Positions 1 to 11,661 of a DNA stretch of 64,000 bases are shown one piece after another; the stretch's first letter is position 1; every line of letters begins with the position of its first letter. This stretch comes from Plumapathes pennacea. Taxonomy: Eukaryota > Cnidaria > Anthozoa > Antipatharia > Myriopathidae. The stretch lies in NCBI GenBank assembly GCA_964036295.1, contig OZ038473.1, positions 11,474,501 to 11,538,500 on the forward strand. The letters are read 5' to 3'. The notes under the pieces are model-generated. The model saw only the letters and a list, made by a program, of their open reading frames with translations. It was not told where the DNA came from and did not search any database. Position numbers and translations under genes: made by a program.

Positions 1-489
1 ATGGAATCCCCAGATCAGAAGAAAAGTAGCATGGAAAGTCGAGAAATTGTCGCTTTTGAAAATATACCTCCGAGGTTAAAGAGTTTTGACCCTGAAACGT
101 GCAGCTGCAAAGACTTGCGCCACAGCTTCTTGGTCTTGGATGCCAAATGTATTTTCGTGTTGGCCCGACCGTTGTTATGCCTTCTAACATTACGAGAGAG
201 GATTAAATTTAAAACCGATTTCTTTTACGTCCAATTAAAATGCAGCATTAGTAACGTGGATAGCAATTTGGCAAGCGAGAGTTGACGCGGTGAAAGTATA
301 CCTTTTCTTCTAGAGGGGATAGGGGGGTATAGAGCTCCCCTTCTCATCGCAAGCTGTTTGTTTATAGTGAGAAAACAGGATGCCGAAAAACTGATCCGGG
401 ATGTGTTTAAACAAGCAAAGCAGTGCTGGTCTCAAGTGCACTCGATTTACACTCCTTATCAATGCATCAGTGGCGGTGTCGAAATGTGA
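1..489 (+). CDS. possible 3' end of a gene, two exons, unrecognised
   Basis: An open frame runs from base 1 and may be cut by the window edge. Joining 1-148 to 368-489 (donor AAAT|GTATTT, acceptor TTTATAG|TG) keeps phase and gives about 89 residues ending in TGA at 487-489. The second piece reads like a charged helix (RKQDAEKLIRDVFKQAKQ, then CWSQVHSIY), which looks more like real coding sequence than chance. The donor is weak, no domain is recognised, and the true start could lie outside the window. It could equally be two unrelated chance frames. Confidence 0.28.
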
Positions 490-3400
490 TTTCCGCCAAA
501 ATTACCATAAAACAAACTACCTACAATGAGAACTCACAAAAGGACTTTTTAGCTTTCATTGAATTCTGTTTGAACAGCAAAAGTACCAATTCAGTGATAG
601 TACGGTGGCATTTACTATGCTATAATCGAATCTATCACCGGCTGACTCTTTGGCAGGAAATGGAAACATTACAGCTCATATGTCCGGACAAACAAAAATG
701 CGAAATGCACATTTATGTACATTCTTGTATTTTTGTTTTAAGATAACTCCATCGGGGGTCACAAGTCAGTCTATGAAAAACAAGCGAATTTTCGTGAAGG
801 TTTCTGTTTATAAATGAATTCGGTGTTTTGAGTTCGTTGGCGTGCTTCGAGCTCAAGCCTCTTTGTGACTCACATCCGGATGCCGTAGTCGCCGAACGCA
901 TGGATACACTTTTCGATGTGTTCTTTCGCGACGAAGATTACACATGAACTGTACCTAGCCAAACAATAATATTGATCCTGGCGCCTCGGGGTGCATTAAA
1001 TCGGACTGGAATTACAAAAACACGAAAAAAGAGCCATGCAACAGGACATTCACAAAAATGACCCTTTATACTAATTGGACACCCTTTCATAATATGCAAA
1101 ACATGTATCTTAACGTACCTGTAATTAGAATGGCGATATGAAAACGTGCACCCATGGTACGTTAGAGCTCTGTATACAGTTTTTTCTTGAACCCTCAGTC
1201 GTCAACGTCTGCGTATCGCTGTTCCTGCTTGAGTCATGCTGTTTCTCAGTGGTGGACAAGAGTATTGTTACTGGCTACACGGCGGTTTCCTTCGAACCAC
1301 TGCGCTCTCTGTTCTTGTAAATGAAATTCCAGTATCCCTTAGAAGCAGAAAATGAAGTTGTTTACTCAACCACGCGACTTGATATAGAGTCCTTCGCATA
1401 CAGAACGCAAAGAATCCGCATCAGACAGACTTCAACGCCCGCCCGACAGCAACTAAGGGTCAACGGAGTGTTGAGTGCCTTTATGGTGCTGCTTTTCAGT
1501 CCTATCAAGCGAGGTACAGCTTATAAAAGCATGGCCAGATTGCCTAAGCAGATTGTAATAAACACATGGCCCGAGGCTGCACACTTTCATTGAAGCAAGG
1601 AAATATAAGCCACTTATAAGATATCGAGTTTCGCCCACAGTATTTCAAGTTATGCACAACAGGGCTAAGTCATCGAATCAAAACGGGCTACTGTTGACCT
1701 AAGGTCCATTTCGTTGGTTATGCGCGAAAATAGATTAACAGGTAGTGACAAGCGTGGATGTCTCTTTCTGCTCGGCAAATATTGACAAATTCCGACGGCA
1801 AAAACAAGAGTTTTGTGTACCGTATATCGCGCGCGTTCCGCCTGAACGACCAGGGGCAAATGTAAACTTTATCCACTTGAAAGACTCACTTTTATATCGA
1901 ACAGCTCGGTTTGTGCTACTCAGCAGTCTAAAGCCCCACATGTGTCCGATGCGTTTAAGGCGTGATGAAACTGTCAGTTTTCTTAGTATTGCACTTCATT
2001 ATGACGATAATGATTATCTTAGTCCCACACGAGAGAGTTGATTTTGGAAAAGATAACTTGAATATACAGTAAAGCTATGGAAGTAACCCGCATTGGTTTG
2101 AGGTTTCACCTGATAATTTCGATCACTTTGGCCGGTCACTCCCTCCGTGCTTCAGGAAGTGCAGCTGTTGCCGAGGAGAGAGTTTATAGGTACGCGCTGC
2201 TGGAATGCAGATGGAAGAAACTTGACTCGTAGTCGCCTCGGTTTGCGTAGCTTTGTTAATCATTTGGGCCTATAAATACCTACAAGTGTAAATTATTCAT
2301 TGTGTGCAATCATTTTGCGCTTGGTTGGTTTGCGGGCTCTTCAGTGACCATTCTGAAGGTCCGAAGTGATCGAGGATTCGATGCGTATCAGCCTTTTCCG
2401 TGGCAATACTTCGCCGTTTCCTTGAGCGCTTTTCAATACACAGGCAATTTTGTTTTGTTTCCAGCTGGTGTCGCCTTTGGAGTGTAAAACAGTGCCTGTC
2501 ACGAGATGATTTATGAAGAACCGAAAATATAATCCCGCCCCCCTCCCATTATCATTCGCTGCAGGTGAATGCACCTCCAAGTGTGAATGATGCAAAGATG
2601 GTTATCGACCCGTTATCAATGCAACTATCCGACAAAATAACGTAAAATGAATATCGGCAGTCTATATTCACATTCGGTTTGTAGATTATTTAGTCTGTTG
2701 GGTTGAGGTTACTAGAAGGGTCGAGTCCTGTTTTGATCTCTGGTTTGATAGGATTTCTTAAAAATCGATTACTCTAAGTAATACCGCGGCAACTTCATAG
2801 TGTCGTGAATGGATAAGCAAATTTATAAACCTACTTAAAGTGGATTTCTCAGACAAGAACTTGACTAAGAGTGGAGTAAAACATCCGATGTTTTCTCGGA
2901 AGGAATCACCTTGAAGTGTATGGCCGAATGCGTCCCGAACACTTGGCCTTTGATGAACGATCAGACTTGATTGTGAAATCCAGGCTTGACCAAAACGGCC
3001 CGTGACAAAACAGAATCCCTTTTTTTGCAATCCATCCTATGTTCCATAATTATTTGAATACTTATTATTATTAATTACACGGATCATTACGGGTATCGGG
3101 CCACAGGCAAACTAGAGGTCGCATTCTTAACATGAGTGATTTGATCGATGAGTGATACGACCTGAGGTCTTAAAGTGATTGAATCGATCATTTCCAGTAT
3201 ACGACCTCAACCATAATTTTTAGGGAAAACCCTTAAGCCTTTCACTACGGAGGCAAATCTCCAGTTGGATCATTTTAACAGATTCCAATTTGGCAAAAGT
3301 TTGCATAAACCTACAGATGCAGGGGCGCTTTCCATTTGGCCAAAAACACCGGAAATTCCGGGAAAAATCAAATGGAACTGCAAGTTTTCGGTAAGAAAGT

Positions 3401-3648
3401 TTCGCCATTGAGGTTGTCCTCTTTTTTCGAAAATTCCGGAATGACCGATGGTCAAATGGAAAGCGCCCCAGGTCTCGAATGCACAGCTGCAACAGCCTTA
3501 TATGGCCTGGTCAGTTGGAGTAAAGTGCGTTTTAACCTGTGGGAAAAGTAGTCCGATTTTCAGAGCAAAATAATTAAAATCTAAATAATAACCCTATCAT
3601 AATAAAGCGCAATTACACATCCAAGTTGGCGTAAATATGCATCTCTCA

Positions 3649-3836
3649 TTAACCCTTTCACTCCCAAGCTCAAAATATAGATTCTCCTAACCTCTTAAGA
3701 AGAAACTGTATGAGCGATGATAGTTTAATCAGTTTTTATCTGAACAAGGGCGTATCAGAAGCCAGGTTCTCCTTTCTGTATGATATATTTCTGGTGAGAA
3801 ACTGAAGGAGAAAATTGAAGTTGGTCACTCTTGGGT
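3649..3836 (+). mobile_element. CCCTTTCACTCCCAAG MITE, 3' end lost
   Basis: The copy starts TTAA then CCCTTTCACTCCCAAG and matches other family copies to about 3836, including the internal AAGGAGAAAATTGAAGTTGG. The final inverted repeat breaks off after CACTCTTGGG and runs into unrelated sequence, so the right end is truncated. Confidence 0.8.
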
Positions 3837-4514
3837 TTTCACGAGCGAAACTACTAGATATCATTTCAATTAGGTATACTTCATCCCCGAGGTTTGCGAG
3901 GGTAATAATCGAGACCGCGCTATTTCGATTACTGTGTCAGTCGGTCGATCTCCAGGCACGGAATTTGCTGACTTTTTTAGCCCGAGACTGGGGAATTGAG
4001 AGCTAAAACTTCCTACGACAATCGGAGAATCGGTGTTTTTGAATATTTCTGATAACGACAGTCGATCGCTTGAGTGCATAAAACTTAATTGTTTGTAGAT
4101 ATCAGATACTTCTTTCAGATGAGAATACAAGTTAAGCCGTCTATATATATCCTTGTGTGTTTACCGACTTGATCACTTCAAGACAATATTGATCAAAAGC
4201 CTGCATTGCTCACTTTACTCAAGGTGAAATTACCATAATTTTCAGACATTGACACATTTGTATTGCTTTGATAAAAATAAAACAATTTGTAGCGCTGTTG
4301 TCCGCTTCGCTTCTGAAAGTGGTACGTTTTGTATCGGATTGGTTTTCATGATGCTCCGATCGTTTAAACGATTGATAGTCTCTATAAACTGGCCTCGTGT
4401 TTACCTCCTGCCTGGGATTTTTCGCCAAAGGTGATTTACACTGCACCGGATAGGTTTCGTAACGGCCCCAAAATTCAGTCCGGTTTACAAGTGTAATGTA
4501 GCCTTATTGCTTCC

Positions 4515-4544
4515 TTGATTGATTGATTGATTGATTGATTGATT
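4515..4544 (+). repeat. (TTGA)n microsatellite
   Basis: This is a run of about seven TTGA units just upstream of the pogo-like fragment. A shorter TTGA run also occurs near 20600. Confidence 0.9.
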
Positions 4545-4631
4545 TTACCGTGGAAAATTTAAATACGCGACATATTTAGGAGAGTGCCTCAGAACGCACA
4601 CAGTCACTTGAGACAATGCTAATTTCAAATA

Positions 4632-4800
4632 CAGTGGAACCCCGAGTTTTCGAACCCTCAATTCCTGGAACCTCCCAATTTTTTCGAACCAAAATTCGTT
4701 CCCCTTGGACCAGCTAACACTGTAATTTTACCCCCGATTTGTCAGACTCCCGATAACTCGAACCAATTTTTGTGTCCCTTGAAGGTTTGAAAAATCGGTT
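4632..4800 (+). mobile_element. pogo/Tigger-like element fragment
   Basis: The sequence opens with CAGTGGAACCCCGAG and contains several TCGAACC blocks, then CGATAACTCGAACC and TGTCCCTTGAAGGTTTGA. CAGTGGAACCCCG with repeated TCGAAC is typical of terminal regions of pogo/Tigger-type Tc1-mariner elements. I found no matching right-hand terminal repeat nearby, so only one end appears to be present. The family assignment is from memory of the terminal style and not from a search. Confidence 0.45.
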
Positions 4801-5767
4801 TTGTTTTAGAGCGAAATACACCTGATCGAAATCGCTGCCTCAGGACGGATATCTGCAACTCTATTACAGCACCCACGTATAGTGGGCTTTGCTGGGCTGG
4901 ATGTGCGAAACTATATCGCTGAGTCAGCGAGTGCAGCAGCTCATAGCGAGCTATCTTTGCTCACCACGACTGATTTTTGTATAATTTTTTTACCGCGGTT
5001 TTATAATCATCGTGTTGCAGTTGCACCCTTTCAAGCGAGAGGACCTCACGCTGCGACCACAAATAAGATGCGGTTCAAAAAATATATTGCCTTAACAAGT
5101 GATAAAAGGAGCCACAAAAAACAGCGACTTACTTTACGTCATCGATGATAGATAGGTGAAGTTTCAATTCCCTCTCTTGCAACTTATGAAACAAGAATAC
5201 AGTTCCCTTCTCTTGCACACTTAGCTTATGAGTAAACACTTTCAACTAACCCGAAACCACAGTGATTGGTTCAATATAGCAAAGACAGCTTACACATGCG
5301 TGACGTCATGGCTTGCTTACCCAATCAGCGCGGGAATGTGTAAATGGCTGAAACTGTCGCTGAGTGGCCCTTGAAAAATGTTCACAGGATCGGCTTCAGC
5401 TATTGTCTTGTATCAGGCTTCGGTTTTTGTACCATATCACTATTTCATATGGCAGGCGGCCAACAACGGAAACAAGTACTTGTGAATTTTTTACCACTTT
5501 CACGAAGATCTTTATCGCATTCGTCTATCATTGTAGCCGTGAAATACAAGAAGCAAAACTCGTCCGATCAAAAAATGGGGAACGAATGTTCCTATCACAC
5601 TCTTAGCCTTTTTCGATAATCTGGTTGCACATTGGTCAGTGAACTAGGAAAGCGAAAAAAAAAAAAAAGAAAGAAACAAAACAACAACAACAGCAACAAC
5701 AAATACTCGGAAATATTTTGCGTTCCTTCGGACTGTCTCGGGATTACTCCCACGTGGTTGTCTTACT

Positions 5768-6275
5768 CTACGTGCAAACACGCCCAGCATTGTTATTCTC
5801 AACATGTTGGGGGCGCCGGCTTGAACATCATATTGGGTGTTGTTGGCCGTTCAGTGGGAGTTGCTGGGCGAAGTTTGAAACGCTTCAAATTTTTGAGCCA
5901 ACAAGTCCCAACATTTCTTTTTTTGTTTTATACGTTGCATGCGTTTGAATAGGATTCCCAACAATGTTGGGTTCGGGCACGCACATGCGCACTACAGACA
6001 TTCATTTGAAGTAGCAATTACCGCGATTAGGGCCACAACTACCATGTATTTTCGAACCTTTACTCGTTTTGTACGCGTCTCCGTGTTGCAAGCAACAATC
6101 ACATTTCCGTTGGTTTGCAAAGTCTTGATGTGTGTTCCACGATGCATTGGGTTGCCAGCGTATTACGCCAACATTGCTGGGATTTCCAGGGACCGTTTGA
6201 ACACTGCCACCAACATCGCCCAACATATTGCCAACAATGCTGAGTATTGTTGCGTTTGCACGTGTACGGACCTAT
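5768..6275. mobile_element. diverged inverted-repeat element rich in GTTGGG
   Basis: The left side (ACGTGCAAACACGCCCAGCATTGTT onward, partly) reappears in reverse complement on the right as ACACGTGCAAACGCAACAATACTCAGCATTG, in diverged form. The interior is full of CCAACA/TGTTGG motifs (for example CCCAACAATGTTGGG near 5957). No open frame for a transposase is visible, so it looks like an old non-autonomous element. Confidence 0.45.
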
Positions 6276-6636
6276 ACTGACTAAAAAATATATATGAAGT
6301 AATGCTTCTTGTTCGTGCAATACTTGAAACCTCTTAAGCTCAATCGTGCGTGCACAGCATGCAGATATCATACTTATTTAGGGACGCGGCTGTTGGTGGA
6401 ATTTGCGGTAGGAACTGGAATGCACTACACAGACGGACAAGCAGCAGTTACGTGGTATGTTCAACCACAGTGACTGAAGTCGGCCGGTCATAGTAAACAA
6501 TAACCCTAGAGCAGACACTAAGATTGCCATGCGACACTGAATTTTCAAGGGCTGCACGGCAGACTGAACTACTGAGCCACTGTTCCACATGAAATGAGAC
6601 ATCAAAGTTGTAAATATCTATTTTTACTTTTTTTAT

Positions 6637-6847
6637 TTAACCCTTTCACTCCCAAGAGTGATCGAGTTCAATTTTCTCCTTCAACGTTGGTAGCACAAAT
6701 ATATCATACAGTAAAGAGAACTTGGCTTTTGATACCTTGCTCAGTTGATAGCTGATTAAACTATCAATTCTCGTTACATTACTCATACATTTCCCTCTTA
6801 AAAAGTTTGGAGAATCTGCATTTTGAACTTGGGAGTGAAAGGATTAA
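6637..6847 (-). mobile_element. CCCTTTCACTCCCAAG MITE, complete, TTAA duplication
   Basis: Both ends are present: TTAA|CCCTTTCACTCCCAAG at the left and CTTGGGAGTGAAAGGA|TTAA at the right. The TTAA target duplication lies at 6637-6640 and 6844-6847. There is no coding capacity. It runs opposite to the copies that begin with CTCAAAATGCAGATTCTC. Confidence 0.88.
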
Positions 6848-6972
6848 AAGCTTTCGACTCATTTATGAAGTTTTGGGTTTCTGGTGTCTCTAATGCGGAC
6901 AGTAATGCAGACTTTAATAAGAAGATGCACAGCAGGGGTAAAACCTTGCTGAAGAGTTTGACAGACCAGCCC

Positions 6973-7070
6973 ATGGAACCCGAATGGAACCCGAATGAAA
7001 TCCGAATGGAACCCGAATGGAATCCGAATGGAATCCGAATGGAACCCGAATGGAATCCGAATGGAACCCG
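6973..7070 (+). repeat. 11-bp tandem repeat GAATGGAACCC/GAATGGAATCC
   Basis: Roughly nine units of an 11-bp motif alternate between GAATGGAACCC and GAATGGAATCC, with one unit changed to GAATGAAATCC. Because the unit is not a multiple of three, several frames on both strands stay open across it. Those open frames are products of the repeat and not genes. Confidence 0.85.
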
Positions 7071-8258
7071 GCGCGCCGTTTAGGATGAATTTTGCCGGAG
7101 GCAATTCGCATCTTACAGTGCCACGAGGTCTGAATCAATACAATAATTCTGAAGCCAAGTGTCCACATAATCGTTATGATTACCGTGATCACTCAAGCAA
7201 ACGGCTCTATATTGATTCAGGCTTAGTTGTTGTACTCAGTGAAGCAGTTGTAATTATCGGTGAAGTGTTGCCAATATGAAGCATGTCTCAAAGCAGCAAT
7301 AGCTAATATTTCGTGATAGTACTCGACTAAGACCGGATACACGTAAACGTCCTAAATTATAATGTGGGAGACAGCACGCGATGTAGAGACCGACTTTTTG
7401 TTTCAGATCCGTTTTTCGTGTGGCTGGGTTAAACAATAAACAAGCAGTAAATGCAGAAGACAAAAAGCCGTACGTGAATTTGTGAAATTGACTTGTTCTA
7501 GGAGTCGTTGTGCTCTCGCGTGCGGCTTCAAATGTAACGAGGTTACGCCCGAACGTGGGCGACATTTCGAAAAACTAAGACAGACGATGAACCGAAATAG
7601 AAACCTCGACAGAAACGGGAACAAATTGAGCGACCGAAGAATAGGGAACGCAGTTACAAAGAGCCCAGCCCAGTCTCAGCTTGTTTACGTTGTTTTGACC
7701 AAATGCGCAGAATAAATTTGTCAGAAAGAATTTTGCCTTTCATACCTTGTTTCAGGATTAGATACACTTTCATGGGCATGTCTTCGCGCTTGTGTGTGCT
7801 GTGGCACACAACATCATAACGTCAGTTATACAGTGGAACCACCCGTGAACAACCGGGGCTTGCCTTCGGATTTAGGTGGTCACTTACTTACGTGAATCTA
7901 ACACCACTGATAAGATACAGTAAAGTCCACAGCTTTAGGCCTCAACCAATATCAAATACACTATCAAATCAAATATCAAACATCAAATACAACGACTTTC
8001 CAGCTGACTGAAGTATAAAAACTTCAGTTGTAATAAATCAGCCCTTTTTGCCTGTAATACATGCCATCATGCACTCTTGTTAGAATACGTGCCGTGGTTT
8101 ATTGGGTTGTCTGGTCGTTGTTTAACTTCTAATTCTTCACGAGGAAGATTCTTTGAGAATATTTGGGTACACATGGTGGTCACTTTAAAACGGAGGTAAA
8201 AAATGAGTAGGAAAACTCAAACGATCACCTCAAAAGCTGCGGCGGGATGTTCGAACCT

Positions 8259-8446
8259 ACAGTTAAAGCTCCGGTAAGCGGACATCCTTGGGAGACAGAA
8301 AAAGTGCCCGTAACTGGAACTGTCCGCTTACGAGAATGTATAAATAAAGAGTTTGACTGAGCTAGAGTTTAAACAGGGTTTCGTAAAGGCGTCCACAAGT
8401 AGAGTTGCCCGCTTGAGAGTGTCCGCCCAGAGAGCTTCAACTGTAT
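8259..8446. mobile_element. palindromic repeat (AAGCTCC...GCGGACA), uninterrupted copy
   Basis: The ends are an imperfect inverted repeat: ACAGTTAAAGCTCCGGTAAG at the left and AGAGAGCTTCAACTGT at the right, with GCGGACA/TGTCCGC inside. A second copy at 61687-62072 is interrupted by a MITE exactly at the TTTAAACAGGG found here at 8368-8378. This copy therefore shows the empty site. Confidence 0.75.
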
Positions 8447-9214
8447 GTTGTCGATAAAACAGTCCGCAGCGAACGTTAACGATCTTATCTTTTACCACGA
8501 AGACTGCTACGCCTTGTAGAGGATTTCAAATTAACTAAGATTGAATCACGTATCGAGGGTAATTACCCTGCAGGTACGTCAGTCGTCCGGCGTATTGAGT
8601 ACATACCTAAAATTTTTTCGCGGCTCTGAATTAAGAACTTTTAGAGGCATTTTAAAATTCTGCTGGTTTTTATAATCATCGTTTAGTTTTATAGTTTCGA
8701 GCTGCTCATAGTGTCCTCCCAAATCACTGATCAATACCAATGTCACTTGGCAATTTACGGTAATAGTACCAACACATTTGAATTGAAATACACTAAAAAT
8801 GATAAACTGAAGCATGCATGCAAAAAAAAAACAAAAAACAAAACAAAACAAAAAAAATGAAGTCACTTACTTCAATGACAGATTCTGAGAAGTGCGCTCC
8901 TGCGGTAAAATCTCAAATAATTCAGCTCCAATGTAAAATATTTTATCAATCAGCATTGCTATTTAGTTCCTATTCCGGAATACCCTGACGTCATCAGACT
9001 GTGTGGGCTTCGTGCCATTTTCAGGTAACGCCTTAAAAATAAGCCGTTATTTGACGTTCGAGTGTTAATAGTCATTCGTCGGAGCAATGCTCGTGTGTAG
9101 GCCACTTGTATGTGGTTTTACTTTGAAATTTGAACGCCGCCAAACTGCCTGACCACACTTCCGTCCGAAAACCACTTTGTACACACTTCCGGCTGAAGTT
9201 CAGCCGATCAGCCA

Positions 9215-9222
9215 TGACGTCA
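9215..9222. promoter_or_regulatory. CRE-like palindrome upstream of FBXW9
   Basis: TGACGTCA, the full cyclic-AMP-response-element palindrome, lies about 300 bp upstream of the chosen FBXW9 start codon. The match is seen in the sequence; use as a promoter element is inference. A second TGACGTCA lies near 8988. Confidence 0.3.
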
Positions 9223-9512
9223 CTAAGTTCAAGTGTTCTTGAACAATCCCTGACATATTTGGCAAAGAATGCTACCACCTGAGCTGCCGCGGTCGGGCGA
9301 CGTCGGAGAGAGCCTGGCACTGGTTTTGGGACCTGGGCCTGAACATCTTACTGTTAGTCAACAAGAAGGATCAGGACGTTTTCTCACCGAGTTGTCTTTA
9401 CTATGAAACATTTAAAGCCGTTCCAGTACAACGTAGAACTGTTCAGCTCGTACTGCACTATAGAAGCGTTCCATGTCGATCGGCCGTGGGACCATCAAGA
9501 GCGAGCGAGATA

Positions 9513-11630
9513 ATGTTGGATACTTTGTCTGATGACGTGCTGTTCGCCATTTTGGGTTATTTGGACATCAAGAGTTTGTTGCTTTTGGCGCGCGTGAGTC
9601 GCAATCTGAACCGGGTAGCTAGTGCTGACACTGTGTGGAGGAAAGTTGCATCGCGATGTGTAAATATACGAACATCACGCAGGTGAGTTTATACCCGTCC
9701 CTGGTAAAAATGCATGTGCTGGTATGTTTTGTTCTGGAATAGCTGGAAACTACAATCCTGGTCAAAAGTATGTGGTAATATTGCTACATCGTGAATATTG
9801 TCCTCTGAACACTAGCCAAATTGACCCCCCATGCTCCCTCCCCCGAACAATGTGAATCAAGAGCACTGAAGAAACGCAAATTCAACATTGATTAGGGGGG
9901 AGTGGGGGACAGAAACATTGTTTTATGGGAAAAAATGCAAGTGTTCCAACACTATTAACCAGGACTGTAGCTTTGTCAGCTAGTATGCCTCTCATATGAT
10001 TTTGATTGGGGGGGGGGGGGGGGGGGGGGGGGATGCTCGTCGTACCGCTTTTTAGGGGTCAACATTTACAGTTTTGGTACTGCTTAGGGTGCATGCTCAT
10101 CATCAATCGCTGACATTTTTATGTGATGTGGTACCATTTAGAGGTTGGGTCTCAGTCGAATGAACTTTTTTGTTAGAAAACAGCAAGGGATAAAGTGCTT
10201 TATGATATCATCTTTATAGCAATTAAAGGCATGGAAACTTTAAGTTTTTTGATCTTGGTGATGACATGAAATCTATTCTATTCAGACACAGTGTGAGCCA
10301 GAAGAGCATGTGCCGAGTGTCCTACAACTGGGTCAAGGGACAATGTCGAGATATGCCTCTCATGAAGTTCAGATCAGATAGGTATGTAGAAAGTCAACAT
10401 TACTTTCTCTTTTAGTGAGACTCTTCTATGGGACCACTCTCAGGCCAAGATTATTGAAATATCCTCTAGTAAAAAATTATACCTTTGGTCAAGAAGATAT
10501 ATGTGAGTTACATGACGGTGTCAACACATGTGCAATGAGGATCAAGCAATGTGACTGAGAACCAGAAGGCCATGTAAAGCAAGAGAGTTGGTAGTTCTGC
10601 TTTAGTCTTTAACCCTTTCACTCCCAAGTTCAAAATGCAGATTCTCGTAACCATTCAAGAAGAAACTGTATGAATGACGTAGTGAGAATTGATAGTTCAA
10701 CCAGTTTTCATCTGAGCAAGATATCAAAAGCCGAGAGACTGAAGGAGAAAATTGAAGTTGGTCACTCTTGAGAGTGAAAGGGTTAAATTTACATTCTTGT
10801 TTCTTCCTCTAGGCTGATGCCATGTATACAGCTTACAGGGCCGCAACACTTGTATGTTTCACAAGGTGCAGATATCATCCAACTGAGAAAAACAAAATGT
10901 TCTAGAGGATTGCCATGGAAACAGCAACTAGTGTTGAAGGGACACCAAGGGGATGTTTGTCGTTTTGTAGTCAAGTCGAGACAGTTGGTCAGCTGTGGCA
11001 ATGACCAGACTCTACGGGTGTGGGACCTGGACTCCTGTCGTTGTGATGGAGTTTATCGGGGGCACACTGATCGAGTGAACAGCGTGGATTATGGTGGCGA
11101 CGTTATTGTGTCTGGATCCAGGGACAAGTCAGTCAAGGTTTGCAGGGTCAAGATTAGCCCTTTCACTCCAAAGCTCAGAGATAGAGGAGGAGAGGAGAGG
11201 GAAGGGGAGGTTAGGGGAAGATCAAGGGAAGTTAGGTTTAAATATTGGGTATTAAAAACAGCTTTTTCATTTCCATTCCAGTTAGCTTTATTCTTACAAG
11301 ACTACTGATTTGTAAATAGGCAAACACTTTCATGTAGTTCTTGTACTGACTTGGTGGCCGAGCAGTTTGGGGGTGGTGGACCTGAATCCGTAATGAAGCT
11401 CCAAGCCAGGAGGTTGTGGGTTCAATTCCCACGGCCGGCAGTAGTAAGAAGGCTTTTCATCCGAGGAGGCAACTCCAACGGTTTTTCCCTTGTGAACCTG
11501 CCTTCTTTCTACAGGTATTCCACCGGTCAGACATTTGAAACATGAGCCTCTGGCTCAGGAGAATGGGCAACCACTCCCTAATGCTTCAACTTTAAATAAA
11601 CAATATTTATTTATTTATTTATTTATTTGC

Positions 11631-11661
<31 letters not shown>

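Larger units (their letters stand above)
490..9472. other. long intergenic stretch, mostly repeats
   Basis: About 9 kb lies between the left-edge fragment and FBXW9. I see no exon here that I can defend. Open frames of 60-110 codons occur on both strands, but none has recognisable domains or convincing splice sites. The stretch holds several repeats that are listed separately (inverted-repeat elements near 3.65, 6.64 and 8.26 kb, a pogo-like fragment near 4.63 kb, a GTTGGG-rich inverted repeat near 5.8-6.3 kb, and an 11-bp tandem array near 7.0 kb). A/C-rich runs are at about 5647-5702 and 8821-8858. Confidence 0.5.

Noticed and set aside
11353..11440. Functional tRNA-Leu gene
   Set aside because: The anticodon region does not fold properly, and the sequence runs into a SINE body with a TTTA tail.
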